NCBI GenBank assembly: GCA_035651155.1
Contig: DASRGG010000031.1
Location: forward strand, 124,001 to 188,000
Reading direction: 5' to 3'
Source: CF-39 sp035651155
Lineage (GTDB): Bacteria > Chloroflexota > Limnocylindria > P2-11E
Length of the DNA: 64,000 nt
The notes beneath the pieces were generated by a model, which saw only the letters and a program-made list of their open reading frames with translations, had not been told where the DNA came from and made no database searches. A program made the position numbers and the translations under genes. Shown in pieces: positions 25,974 to 34,230 of the stretch (position 1 is the stretch's first letter; each line of letters begins with the position of its first letter).

Positions 25974-25996
25974 GCGTCGCCGCATCGCGGCGATGC
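25974..25996 (-). terminator. hairpin downstream of tatA
   Basis: TCGCCGC (25977-25983) pairs with GCGGCGA (25987-25993) around ATC. With a G-T wobble and two more pairs the stem extends to 25974-25996. It lies just after the tatA stop, at the end of the minus-strand Tad/TatA gene series, in the 160-base gap before the DUF885 start; nothing else is visible in that gap. Confidence 0.5.
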
Positions 25997-26019
25997 GCGC
26001 GGCAGGCCTGGAAGAGCGC

Positions 26020-26211
26020 TTAGCTCGAGGGCTTCTTCTCTTCGGTCGTCGCGGTGCTCGCGGCAGGCTTGTCGTTCGCGGCTTCCTCACGGAACGTGCG
26101 AACGCCCTTGCCGAGCTGGCCGAACACCTCCGGCAGCTTCCCCGCTCCGAAGACGATGAGCACGATGATCAGGAGGAAGATCAGCTCCGGTCCGCCAAGG
26201 TTGAACGGCAT
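26020..26211 (-). CDS. tatA: TatA/E-type twin-arginine translocase subunit
   Basis: This 63-residue protein has one N-terminal helix, then the family motif FGAGKLPEVFGQLGKGVR (amphipathic helix), and a charged, Lys/Glu/Thr-rich tail. TatA oligomers form the export pathway for folded proteins with twin-arginine signals. The FeS subunit at 20601-21518 is a likely client. No tatB or tatC is adjacent. It follows tadC by 54 bases on the same strand and may share its transcript. Confidence 0.93.
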   Translation of the reverse strand: MPFNLGGPELIFLLIIVLIVFGAGKLPEVFGQLGKGVRTFREEAANDKPAASTATTEEKKPSS

Positions 26212-26265
26212 CAGATCACTTCCCTTTCGGGCATCCGCCCGGTGTTGCGGACAGTGTACGTCCCG

Positions 26266-27024
26266 TCACGAGCCGAAGAGGCCCGCGAGCAGCGTCAGAA
26301 AGAGCGGCACGAGTACGAGGAGCGCGAGCGCCGGTAGGTAACAGAGCGTCATCACCGCGGTGAGCCTGCCTTCGACCGCCGCGGCGGTCGCGAGGATCCT
26401 CGCGCGCTCGCGTGCGCGAAGGTCGTCGCGGAGATCCTGGAGGAGCGGGAGCGCGCCCCGCCCCAGATCGCGGGCGCGCTCGAGCGTCGCCGCGAGGTCG
26501 TCGAGGCCGCCGACGCCCGCCGCGGCGGCCTCGCGGGCCAGCGCGTCGCGCATCGGCACGCCGAGCACGTAGTCCCGACGCACGCGAGCGAGCGAGCGAC
26601 GCAGCGCGCCGTCCATGACGTCGTGATCCGCGAGCCGCGCGAGCGCGGCATCGGCCGGGCGCCCGCAGGACACGAGCGCGTGGAGCCATTCGACGAGCGT
26701 GACGACGCTCCGCTCGGCGGCGCGCCGCCGGCGTGCGGCGCGACGGTCGGCCGCGATCGAGGGCGCGACCCATCCGGCGTAGGCGCCGACGGCCAGGGGC
26801 AGCGGACCGAGCGATCCGATCAGGGCGATGACGCTACCCGCCAGCCCGCCGGCCAGGGCGACCGCGACGCGCGCGGCGAGGTCGTCGTCGACGCCGGGGA
26901 TCGCGGTGTGCCGCGGGACCGCGTCGAGGACGCGCAGCCACCGCGCGACGCTCGAATCGCGGTGCGACGCGAGCACCGCCGCGGCGACGCACACGCCGGC
27001 GAGGATCGCGCCGAGCACCGTCAT
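26266..27024 (-). CDS. tadC: TadC-like type II secretion F-domain protein
   Basis: This 252-residue membrane protein has two N-terminal helices, a cytoplasmic helical T2SSF domain (about residues 90-215, with LVEWLHALVSCGRPADAAL), and a C-terminal helix pair. With TadB it forms the inner-membrane platform on which the Tad ATPase works to assemble Flp pili. It is the last Tad gene of the operon, with its ATG overlapping the tadB stop. It is short compared with classic TadC (about 300 residues) but complete in layout. Confidence 0.82.
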   Translation of the reverse strand: MTVLGAILAGVCVAAAVLASHRDSSVARWLRVLDAVPRHTAIPGVDDDLAARVAVALAGGLAGSVIALIGSLGPLPLAVGAYAGWVAPSIAADRRAARRRRAAERSVVTLVEWLHALVSCGRPADAALARLADHDVMDGALRRSLARVRRDYVLGVPMRDALAREAAAAGVGGLDDLAATLERARDLGRGALPLLQDLRDDLRARERARILATAAAVEGRLTAVMTLCYLPALALLVLVPLFLTLLAGLFGS

Positions 27025-27848
27025 CGGAAGAGACCGCGGACCAGGGCGCGGCTCGCCAGCACGCCGGCCAGCTCGAGGACGATCGCGACGGGGACGAGGA
27101 CGTAACGGCCGAGCGGCGTCGCCAACGTCGCGCCGAGGCCCGGCATCGTCAGCGCGAGATACGCGGCGATCGCCGGTACGAGCAGCGCGAGGACGACGAT
27201 CTGCGTGCGCAGACCGTTCGTGCTGGCGCGCACCTCTTCCGCGAGGCGCCGCTCGAACGTGAGGCGATCGGCGACGCTCGCGACCTGCTCCGCGCCGCGC
27301 GCCGCCGGCAGCTGTTCGCTCGCGACGAGGGCGAGCGCGTCGAGCGCGAGCACGACACGCCGGTCGCGAGCCTCCGCGCGCGCGACGCGGAACGCGTCGT
27401 CGAAGCCGGCGTTGAGCTCGAACGCGCGAAGGGCTCGCTGGAACGGCTCGGCGCCGGACGGATCGACGCGCTCGAGCGCGAGACGGAGGGCCGGCGCGAG
27501 CGGCAGGCCTGTACGCATCGCGGCGTGCGTCGCGTGAAGGATCTCGACGGACCGGCTCGCGGCGGCATCCCGCAAGCGCCCCAGGCGGTGGCGCAGGACG
27601 AGCGAGGGAGCGATGGCCGCGCCCGGGACGAGCGGCCAGAGACCGGAGGCCGCGGCGACGAGGCCGGCGCAGCCGATGACGATGAGGCGCGCGCCTTCCC
27701 AGCGCGCGAGCGACCAGCCCGGCAGCACGAGCGCGAGCGCGCTCGCGTCGGGATGGCGCGGACGCAGCGGCACGCCGACCGGCGCGAGGACGGCGAGCCC
27801 CGCGGTCGCGACGGCGACGAAGGCCGCGAGGCCGCCGAGGTAGGTCAC
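27021..27848 (-). CDS. tadB: TadB-like type II secretion F-domain protein
   Basis: The 275-residue protein has N-terminal helices and a central T2SSF domain (SRSVEILHATHAAMRTGLPL through DRLTFERRLAEEVRAST), ending in two helices. It is the partner of the following tadC product in the Tad inner-membrane platform. The GTG start overlaps the stop of the ATPase gene (GTGA). Confidence 0.83.
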   Translation of the reverse strand: MTYLGGLAAFVAVATAGLAVLAPVGVPLRPRHPDASALALVLPGWSLARWEGARLIVIGCAGLVAAASGLWPLVPGAAIAPSLVLRHRLGRLRDAAASRSVEILHATHAAMRTGLPLAPALRLALERVDPSGAEPFQRALRAFELNAGFDDAFRVARAEARDRRVVLALDALALVASEQLPAARGAEQVASVADRLTFERRLAEEVRASTNGLRTQIVVLALLVPAIAAYLALTMPGLGATLATPLGRYVLVPVAIVLELAGVLASRALVRGLFR

Positions 27849-28984
27849 GCGAGCCTCCGGCGCAGCTTCGGCGGGAGGACGCCGAGATCCCGCCGCGAGC
27901 GCGAACAGAGCTCGTGGATCTCGCCGTCCTCGAGCGCGGCGATCTCCTCGACCGTGCGCCGCGCGCCCGCCCGCTTCACGTGGATGATGAGATCGAAGGC
28001 CGAGAGCACGTGCCTGCGGACCGCCGCCGGCGCCGACTCTCCCGCACGCGCGAGCAGCAGCTCGAGCCGATCGATCGCGCCGCGTGCGGATCCGGCGTGC
28101 GCGGTCGTGAGCGCGCCATCGTGACCGGTGGTGAGAGCGTCGAGGAGCGCGGACGCCTCACGCGGCGTGCGCACCTCGCCGACGATGATGCGGTCCGGGC
28201 GCATGCGCAGTGCGTTCGCGACGAGCTCGGCGATGCCCACCGGCGACTCACGGCCGCTCATCGCCTCGAGGTGCACCACGTGCGGGTGCGGCAGGACGAG
28301 TTCGTTCGTGTCCTCGATGACCACGAGGCGCTCGTCCGGCGGGATCTCGGCCGCCAGCGAGCGGAGCAGGGTGCTCTTGCCCGCCCCGGTCGCGCCCACG
28401 ATCAGGATGTTGAGACGCGCCCGCACGGCGCTCGCGAGAAGGTCGGCGGCCGCCGGATCGAGGGCACCCTCCGCGGTCCACGACGCCGGGCCGCGAAGAG
28501 GCAGCGAGAGGCGCGAGAACTTCCGCACCGAGAGCGTGGGACCGCCCACGGGCGCGATGACCGCGTTCGCGCGGCTCCCATCGCGCATGCGCGCGTCGAC
28601 GAAAGGCCGTTCGAGCGTGAGCTCGCGCCCGACCCCCGCGGCGATCCGGTGCGCGAGCTCGTTGACGTCCGCGGCGGACGGGAAGCGCGCCGCGACGCGT
28701 TGAAGCGCGCCGTCCCGTTCGACGTAGATCTCGTCGGCGGAGTTCACCAGCACGTCCGTCACCGCCGGATCGTCCAGCAGCGGCTGCAGGACGCCGAATC
28801 CGAAGAGCGCGGCCGAGAGCCGCGCCACCTCATCGTCGCCGAGGTCCTCGCCCGCGATCGAGCGCACCCGCTCGTGAAGCGCTCGGCGGCGCTCCGGATC
28901 GGCGTACACCTCGAGCATCCGGCCGGGATCGAGCCCGGCGGCGACCTGCGCGCGGATCCGCCCGACGAGGTCGTCGCGCCTCAC
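27845..28984 (-). CDS. tadA: TadA/CpaF-type pilus assembly ATPase
   Basis: This secretion ATPase of the GspE/CpaF family powers Flp pilus assembly from the cytoplasmic side. The 379-residue protein has an N-terminal helical part, the Walker A GATGAGKST (about residue 200), the Asp box VVIEDTNEL, and the Walker B region RPDRIIVGEVR followed by the His box TTGHDGALTTAHAGS. All motifs for activity are present. The start overlaps the TadZ-like stop. Confidence 0.93.
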   Translation of the reverse strand: MRRDDLVGRIRAQVAAGLDPGRMLEVYADPERRRALHERVRSIAGEDLGDDEVARLSAALFGFGVLQPLLDDPAVTDVLVNSADEIYVERDGALQRVAARFPSAADVNELAHRIAAGVGRELTLERPFVDARMRDGSRANAVIAPVGGPTLSVRKFSRLSLPLRGPASWTAEGALDPAAADLLASAVRARLNILIVGATGAGKSTLLRSLAAEIPPDERLVVIEDTNELVLPHPHVVHLEAMSGRESPVGIAELVANALRMRPDRIIVGEVRTPREASALLDALTTGHDGALTTAHAGSARGAIDRLELLLARAGESAPAAVRRHVLSAFDLIIHVKRAGARRTVEEIAALEDGEIHELCSRSRRDLGVLPPKLRRRLA

Positions 28985-29751
28985 AGCGCGCGGATGAGGC
29001 CGTCGATCGCGCGCATCGTCGGCGCGCGGGCCGCGAACTCATCTCGTCCGAGGTACTCGTCGTCGGGGATCGCGGCGAGCAGCGGCAAGGACGCGCGGGT
29101 GGCGATGAGCGACGCGTCCTCCGGTGCGACGCCGACCGTGACGAGGCCGACCGCCGGAACCGCCTGCCGCACCAGAGGCCGCGAGCAGAACGTCGCCTGC
29201 AGCTGCGATGCGCGCCCGCCCGCGACGACGCAGAGGCGCGTGAGCGGCGCGAGGACGGCGGCGTCCAGGGCGTCGGCGCCGGATCCGAGATCGGCCACGA
29301 GCGGCCGATCCGCCGCGAGCCGCTCCAGCAGCGCGGCGATGCGCGCGCCGTCGAAATCCCGGTGCAACCTCGGCGAACCCGGAAGGAACGCGACGTCCGA
29401 CCAACGCGAAACGAGATCGCGCTCGTGATCGGGCTGGACGAGGACGTCGACGATCGTCGCGGCCTCGATGCGCGCACGGAGCGCGAGCGACGGCGCCCAC
29501 CGATCGAGGTCGACGAGCAGCGGCGGGCGGGCCGCCGCCGCCGAGCGCTGCGCCACGAGCGCCGCGAGCGTGCTCGCACCGACACCGCCGCAGAGCGACC
29601 AGAAGCCGATCCGCGCCCGCGGCGTGAGAGCCGCCGGCCGGGCCGGCGTCAGCGGCTCGAGCGGCTCGCTCCGGCCGGTCGCCTCGCGCATCAGCGCGAG
29701 TCCCAGGGACGCGAGCGGTGTGGCGTCGAGCCACGCGCGCATGCGGCTCAC
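28981..29751 (-). CDS. TadZ/CpaE-like ParA-fold protein with degenerate P-loop
   Basis: The 256-residue protein occupies the TadZ/CpaE position upstream of the Tad ATPase. It has a ParA/MinD-type start of the fold (GFWSLCGGVGASTLAALVAQ, then LLVDLDRWAPSL), but the signature lysine of the deviant Walker A motif is a cysteine and the second lysine is an alanine. ATP hydrolysis is therefore unlikely. TadZ proteins place the pilus machine at the cell pole. There is no N-terminal receiver domain. The GTG start at 29751 overlaps the preceding stop. Confidence 0.75.
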   Translation of the reverse strand: MSRMRAWLDATPLASLGLALMREATGRSEPLEPLTPARPAALTPRARIGFWSLCGGVGASTLAALVAQRSAAAARPPLLVDLDRWAPSLALRARIEAATIVDVLVQPDHERDLVSRWSDVAFLPGSPRLHRDFDGARIAALLERLAADRPLVADLGSGADALDAAVLAPLTRLCVVAGGRASQLQATFCSRPLVRQAVPAVGLVTVGVAPEDASLIATRASLPLLAAIPDDEYLGRDEFAARAPTMRAIDGLIRAL

Positions 29752-30305
29752 GCCCGCAGCCACTCGCCCAGCAGGCCGGCATCGCTGAACGCGAGATGGT
29801 CCGGCTCGCGCTCCAGCGCTCCGCCATCGAACACGACCGGGCGCGCGCCATCGGATCGCGCGGACCGCATGATCCGCGCCGTCGCGAACGCGAGCCTGCG
29901 CCAGCGGAAGGCGCGCGCCTCGCCCCGGAGCAGCAGCCGCGTGCGTTCGCTGGCGTCGCGCGGGCGTCGGCGAAGCAGCCGCCGCACGCCGTGCGCGGCG
30001 AGCGTGGCCTCGCCGAGCGGGACCGCGCGCACCGCCACGACGTCGACGACGTGCGCCGACCGCAGCGGCCGCAGATGCGGCACCACCGCCACGAGAAGAT
30101 CCGCGCCGCGCGAGAGCGGTACCGCGCGCTCGAGGCGCAGGCCCGCACGCGCGAGCAGCACGGTCGCCTCATCCACGAGGTCCTCCGCGCACTCGACGAA
30201 CACGCCCGAAGCGTTGCGCTCGAAGCGCACGTACGGCAGGAGCGCCACGTGCCGATCGACGTCCCCCGCCGAACGCGTGACGACCCTCAGGACCGCCACC
30301 GTCAA
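29748..30305 (-). CDS. hypothetical protein of the Tad operon
   Basis: The 185-residue soluble protein is rich in Arg and Val, with no signal peptide and no recognised domain. The TTG at 30305 overlaps the CpaB stop as TTGA, the pattern of this operon; a GTG at 30299 is equally possible. Its position between CpaB and TadZ suggests a role in pilus assembly, but I cannot assign one. Confidence 0.6.
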   Translation of the reverse strand: MTVAVLRVVTRSAGDVDRHVALLPYVRFERNASGVFVECAEDLVDEATVLLARAGLRLERAVPLSRGADLLVAVVPHLRPLRSAHVVDVVAVRAVPLGEATLAAHGVRRLLRRRPRDASERTRLLLRGEARAFRWRRLAFATARIMRSARSDGARPVVFDGGALEREPDHLAFSDAGLLGEWLRA

Positions 30306-30943
30306 CGTGCGCTCGCCAGCGCCAGCACGAACGTGCTCGTCGCGATGCGATCCGCGAAGCGGACCTCGTCGCCGGCCGCGATCGCGATCACCACGCTCGC
30401 GACGCGATCGGACACGCCGACGGGTCGTGCCTCGCGGGTGGTGAACGCGGATCCGCTCTCGCCGCGGACGTCGAGCACGACGGCGGACGCGAGCAGCAGC
30501 TCCGCGGTGCGTCCCGAGGGCGCGCGGCCGAGGACCGGGACCGCGAGCACGTCGACGCGGGCCCCCGGAACGATCGCGCCGCCCACGGCGTTCACCGCCG
30601 ATATCGGGATCGCGACGGCGCGAAAGCCGCGTGGTATGGCGAGTCCCGAGCTGAAATCCGCGAGCTCGTCGGACACCGAGCGCGTGAGGATGAGCTGTCC
30701 TTTCGTGAGCGGCGCTCTCGGGACCAGACCGACGAGATCCTCCAGCCGGTGCGCGGCGTCCTGCGGGGCCAGCCCCGCCGAGACGCTGCGGACCTCGAGG
30801 TCGTCCGCGGTCAGCGGACGGGGCGCGTCGATGTCGCGGGCCGCCACGACGACGTCCTCCCGCTGCATGGCCGCCTCGTACACGCCGCCCGCGAGGAGTC
30901 CGGCGACGACCGCGACGAGGACGAGCCACCGGCGCGCGATCAC
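30302..30943 (-). CDS. cpaB: CpaB/RcpC-like SAF-domain pilus assembly protein
   Basis: This 213-residue protein has an N-terminal transmembrane helix (about residues 4-24), then a SAF domain (VVVAARDIDAPRPLTADDLE and later APLTKGQLIL) and an RcpC-like region (VNAVGGAIVPGARVDVLAV). CpaB is a periplasmic part of the Tad pilus system. The GTG start at 30943 overlaps the stop of the split secreted-protein gene. It is somewhat shorter than typical CpaB. Confidence 0.88.
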   Translation of the reverse strand: MIARRWLVLVAVVAGLLAGGVYEAAMQREDVVVAARDIDAPRPLTADDLEVRSVSAGLAPQDAAHRLEDLVGLVPRAPLTKGQLILTRSVSDELADFSSGLAIPRGFRAVAIPISAVNAVGGAIVPGARVDVLAVPVLGRAPSGRTAELLLASAVVLDVRGESGSAFTTREARPVGVSDRVASVVIAIAAGDEVRFADRIATSTFVLALASAR

Positions 30944-31521
30944 TGCAGCAGGGCCGGCGAGCGGACCGTCACGAGGACCGTCGCGATGAGCACACGGCCG
31001 GGCGCGGCGTCGGAGGTCACCTCGAATCGGAGCAGCGCCGGTGCGTTCGACGGCGTCGGCGTGAGCCACGTCGCGTCGCATGACTCATTCGCCGCACCCG
31101 AGGTCCGCGACAGCAGGTCCGCGCCGCCGGACAGGAGACGCCACGAGCGGACCGGCACCGCGGCGCCGTCGACGAACGCGCGCGGCCAGAGGTGGACGGC
31201 GCGTCCGCGCAGGATCTCGATCGCGGCGAGCGTCGCGGCGGTCGGGCCGAGCGCGACACCCGCGCTCGCGGTCACGCTGCGGGCGGGCTCGGGCTCTGGC
31301 ACCGGTCGCGGCGTCGGGGCCGGCGCGACAGGCGCGACCGCCGGCGGGCCGCTCGGAATCGGTGTCGCGAGCGGCGCCGACGCCGCGGGTGGCGCCGCCG
31401 TCGCGGGTGGCACGGTGGGCACGGTGACCGGCGTGCTCGGCGGAGCGCCGCGCGTCGCGCTGTCGTCCTGGAAGAAGACGATGTTCACCGAGATGAATCC
31501 GGCGCCGGTCAGCACGAAGTC
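30940..31521 (-). pseudogene. C-terminal part of a secreted Tad-operon protein cut off by the island
   Basis: The frame reads in from the island edge and has no good start except GTG 31515. Its first residues, VLTGAGFISVNIVFFQDD, look like the inside of a domain, not an N-terminus. A Pro/Ala/Thr-rich stretch and a C-terminal beta-rich domain follow. Joining it at the GAC codon (31519-31521) to the N-terminal half at 37704-38063 restores one frame through GTYYDDFVLTGAGF and a 313-residue exported protein. The remnant could still be translated from GTG 31515, but it would then lack a signal peptide. Its stop overlaps the cpaB start. Confidence 0.7.
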
Positions 31522-31657
31522 CTCGGAATTCGTACTGCCGGTACACGGTCAACTAGAGCGACGACACGACCTCGTCGATGCGTAGGGATCGAATCGGGGC
31601 TGAACGACACGCGACGACAACACAAGATGCGCGGATTCGTCTTACGATTCGGCCATC

Positions 31658-32125
31658 GTGCAAAGCAGCAACCGACGCGACACCTCCGCGTCACTCCTCA
31701 CCATCGGCTATCAAGGGCGAACGCTCTCGGACCTCGTTCAACGCCTCCTGCGCCACGACGTGCGAGTCCTGATCGACATCCGGGAGAAGGCTCGGAGTCG
31801 TCGTCCTGAGTTCAACGAGAGACGACTAGCGGAAGCCGTGCGTGCGAAGGGCATCGATTACCTGCACATACCAACGCTCGGCTCAAAGACCGCGGCACGT
31901 CACGACCTCTACGAGACGGGCGATTTCGAACGATTCGCGGGGCTGTACCTCAGTTACGTCCGACGTTGGCGTGTTCCGGACCTGAAGGAACTCTGTCGTC
32001 TCGCCAGTCGCGAGGGCGTGGTCTGCATCATGTGCTATGAGGCCGACCACGAACAGTGCCATCGCAGCATCGTCGCCAGCGAGGCGATCCGTTTGCGCTC
32101 GACAGTTCACGTCGAGCACATCTAG
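31658..32125 (+). CDS. DUF488 family protein
   Basis: The 155-residue protein has the DUF488 layout: an N-terminal LLTIGYQGRTLSDLVQRL, then VLIDIREKARSRRPEFN, and a C-terminal CIMCYEADHEQCHRS with the conserved C.E....CHR. The biochemical function of DUF488 is not established. The family often occurs in accessory islands. GTG 31658 is the start. Its TAG overlaps by three bases the stop of the convergent 255-residue protein, with which DUF488 genes are, from memory, often paired. Confidence 0.88.
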   Translation: MQSSNRRDTSASLLTIGYQGRTLSDLVQRLLRHDVRVLIDIREKARSRRPEFNERRLAEAVRAKGIDYLHIPTLGSKTAARHDLYETGDFERFAGLYLSYVRRWRVPDLKELCRLASREGVVCIMCYEADHEQCHRSIVASEAIRLRSTVHVEHI

Positions 32126-32889
32126 GTCTTCGGCGGATAAACCAGACCGACGATGCCGAAATTCGATGGGTACTTGATGTAGTTCCCGAGATTGAAGATC
32201 AGGGCCTTGTTGGGCAGCTCCTCCGCGTATTTTTGCCGGAGCGCCTTCTCCCAGTCGGCCCCGTACTTGACTCGCCAAGACCGATAGGACTCGGCGACCT
32301 CCCAGTCGAGGACCTGCAACTTGTGGACGATCTTGCAGTGTGAATCGTCGCAGGTGAAGCGATACGAGAACTTCAGGGGAATCCGCTCCAATGTTGCCTT
32401 CGGTCCGGTGAAGAGACCCTGTTGGCTCAGCTTGCCCAATTGCCCCGGCTTCCAGTTCGGATCGTCGCGCTCTTCGATCACGAACTCGACGACTTCTCGC
32501 GGTCGGATGCTGCCCATCGTTTGTTCACCCGCCTCTTGTAGTGCCTGTAGTTCCTCGACGCTCTGCACAAAGTGCGGCGCGAGGTAGATAAGGCGCTTTG
32601 CCCATGCCTTACCCGTGTCGACCTTGTCGCCCAGCCGAATCGTCTCCGGCTGAACCTCGTGACTCTCCGGACGCGGGTCAGTACTGTGTCTGATCTTCGC
32701 CTTGATCCACTGCCACTTCGTGAACTTCTGATCCGGCTTCAAGTCGCGGAATGGAACGGGCCAGATGCGAATCCAGTTGCCTTCGTCATCAACGCCAGCG
32801 GTGCAGCACGCTTCCCCATACTCGTCCTCGGGGTTTGGATACGCCTTCACGATCATCAAGACATCCCGGCCGACCCATGGATCAGGCAA
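32122..32889 (-). CDS. conserved hypothetical protein paired with DUF488
   Basis: This 255-residue cytoplasmic protein is rich in Trp, Lys and aromatic residues. Its N-terminal MIVKAYPNPEDEYGEACCTAG and the following WIRIWPVPFRDL are, from memory, the signature of an uncharacterised family often found beside DUF488 genes. A Cys/His group (TCDDSHCKIVH) near residue 185 could bind metal. The TTG start at 32889 is chosen because GGAAGG lies seven bases before it; ATG 32856 is the alternative. It is the last of four co-directional genes (33890 down to 32122). Confidence 0.75.
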   Translation of the reverse strand: MPDPWVGRDVLMIVKAYPNPEDEYGEACCTAGVDDEGNWIRIWPVPFRDLKPDQKFTKWQWIKAKIRHSTDPRPESHEVQPETIRLGDKVDTGKAWAKRLIYLAPHFVQSVEELQALQEAGEQTMGSIRPREVVEFVIEERDDPNWKPGQLGKLSQQGLFTGPKATLERIPLKFSYRFTCDDSHCKIVHKLQVLDWEVAESYRSWRVKYGADWEKALRQKYAEELPNKALIFNLGNYIKYPSNFGIVGLVYPPKT

Positions 32890-32904
32890 GACGACACCTT
32901 CCGC

Positions 32905-33552
32905 TCATTTCAGCAGTGGCCCCAGTAGCTCGGCCCCCTTCGCTACCAAGAGTGCGAACTCACCCGCCGTCGTCGCCGCCTGAACACCCGCCCAAGCACG
33001 TTGCACGATCGACTTATCCGGGGACGGTTTCTGAAGTTGCGTTTGAAGCGTGTCGATGTCTGCCGCCGTATTGAGTTTCGTTTGATCGTTGAGCGCTCCG
33101 GACGCCAAGACGGCTGTGCGCAGGTCATTGAGTACCCGCGACAGGTCAGTGAAAGTCGTATTCACGACATTCCCTTCGCCCACGACGGTGACGCCCTGAA
33201 CGTTCGTGATGTTGACGTGAGGTCGCAGGTCGGACCTTTCGTACGTCGACGCGCCCTCCAGGCGGTCGATGCCCGTATCGGAGATCTTGTACGTGACCTT
33301 CTCGGCCTGCTGCGTCGTCCCCCGCGCCGTCTGAAAGGTCCTCGCAGAGACAACCTCCCGCACCCATCCCTTTTGAACGAGGTAATCCAGGTTGCTGGCG
33401 ACGACCTGCTGCTTGACCTCAAACCTGTCCTTCATTGCGCTCTGCAAATCACGAATTCCGATCCCCGCTGAGCGGGGACTCTTCGCCTTTCGATGAACCT
33501 CGAGTAGAAAACGAAGCAACGCGTCACGGACCGCATCGTTCTCACTCGCCAT
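32905..33552 (-). CDS. winged-helix protein with a G-V-x-V-V-G-x-x-N motif
   Basis: The 215-residue protein starts with a helical, winged-helix-like domain (about residues 1-95, IGIRDLQSAMKDRFEV...NLDYLVQKGWV). It then has a short conserved-looking stretch NVQGVTVVGEGNVVN (about residues 117-131) and a helical C-terminal part. The short motif resembles the RHIM-like amyloid signalling motifs of bacterial immune proteins. It is not an enzyme that I recognise. It could regulate the operon or pass a signal to an effector. ATG 33552 overlaps the end of the 52-residue gene. Confidence 0.65.
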   Translation of the reverse strand: MASENDAVRDALLRFLLEVHRKAKSPRSAGIGIRDLQSAMKDRFEVKQQVVASNLDYLVQKGWVREVVSARTFQTARGTTQQAEKVTYKISDTGIDRLEGASTYERSDLRPHVNITNVQGVTVVGEGNVVNTTFTDLSRVLNDLRTAVLASGALNDQTKLNTAADIDTLQTQLQKPSPDKSIVQRAWAGVQAATTAGEFALLVAKGAELLGPLLK

Positions 33553-33700
33553 GGGAATCCTCCGCCACTCGTGCCGCGCTGTTCTCTTCCTCGATCAACT
33601 GCTCCCGCAGCATGACGCGGCACTCGTCGCAGCACTCCACGAGCTGCCGCGTCGCGAGCGCCCGCAGTTCGGTGTTCGTGAACGACGAGAGATCGGCCAT
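33542..33700 (-). CDS. small cysteine-containing protein (52 residues)
   Basis: A 52-codon frame starts at ATG 33700 with AGAGG seven bases upstream and ends in TGA overlapping the next gene's start region. The peptide is acidic and helical, with a CCDEC cluster in the middle that might bind metal or form disulphides. No family is recognised. The support is the ribosome site, tight spacing (10 bases from the previous stop) and an 11-base overlap with the winged-helix gene. Confidence 0.6.
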   Translation of the reverse strand: MADLSSFTNTELRALATRQLVECCDECRVMLREQLIEEENSAARVAEDSHGE

Positions 33701-33710
33701 CGCCTCTTGG

Positions 33711-33890
33711 CTAGCCCGTGGCCTGCGCGTACAGGATGTGGTCGAGGCTCACGTAGACCGGGTTCTTCTCTCCCGCAACCTTTAGCTCCACCATCGCCGC
33801 AACGGCCGTACGGCTGGCCGCGGACAACTTGTGGACGTCCCCCTCGAACTCCTTCTCCTCGCCGTTGACGAACTTGACCTTGAACGACAT
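33711..33890 (-). CDS. small hypothetical protein (59 residues), first gene of the island operon
   Basis: The 59-residue frame starts at ATG 33890 after GAGGGGGATGAG and encodes a compact Lys/Glu/Val-rich peptide (FKVKFVNGEEKEFEGDV...) that looks like a small beta-rich domain. It heads the minus-strand operon of four genes. A possible promoter lies at 33929-33958. No function is known; small first genes of this kind may be regulators or antitoxin-like, but nothing proves that here. Confidence 0.6.
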   Translation of the reverse strand: MSFKVKFVNGEEKEFEGDVHKLSAASRTAVAAMVELKVAGEKNPVYVSLDHILYAQATG

Positions 33891-33928
33891 CTCATCCCCC
33901 TCGCAGTCATCCAGAGATCGGTCGGGCC

Positions 33929-33958
33929 TTTACACATCTGCGCCGACCTGGACATCAA
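33929..33958 (-). promoter_or_regulatory. possible sigma-70-type promoter of the four-gene island operon
   Basis: On the minus strand TTGATG (33958-33953) and TGTAAA (33934-33929) are 18 bases apart and end about 39 bases before ATG 33890. The match to TTGACA/TATAAT is partial, but the region is notably A+T-rich for this genome. Confidence 0.35.
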
Positions 33959-33965
33959 GCGGTAG

Positions 33966-34175
33966 TTTACTCAGGGTCAGCCAGGCATCGAGGAGTTTCC
34001 GCCCGGTGGGCACGAGTACAGGCGATCGACCACCGAGTGCCGACAGAACCTCGCGGAGAAGATCGGGTATGAGGAGAACCAGGGCTGGGAGCTCGTGACG
34101 ATTACGTCGGTCGGCGCGGTGATCAAGGGCTGCGGTGCCGAAACGCCGGGCGTTCCTACGCGTCGCCGCTCCTGA
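33966..34175 (+). pseudogene. remnant of a small DUF4177-like gene
   Basis: A 69-codon frame has protein-like content (GGHEY..., LAEKIGYEENQGWELV) but no start codon after the TAG at 33963. The NQGWELVTITSV stretch resembles the GWELV signature of small DUF4177 proteins. It is probably the decayed tail of a gene whose front was lost in island rearrangement. The rest of the gap between 33891 and 34230 holds only the promoter noted above. Confidence 0.4.
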
Positions 34176-34230
34176 GCATTCGCCGTGGACCGGAGCCTCC
34201 CCTATGCTCCGGCCGCACGGCTACAGACGA

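Noticed and set aside
31583..31600. GGGATCGAATCGGGG near the left island edge, thought of as a tRNA 3' end and attachment site
   Set aside because: No acceptor, D or anticodon stems can be drawn around it.
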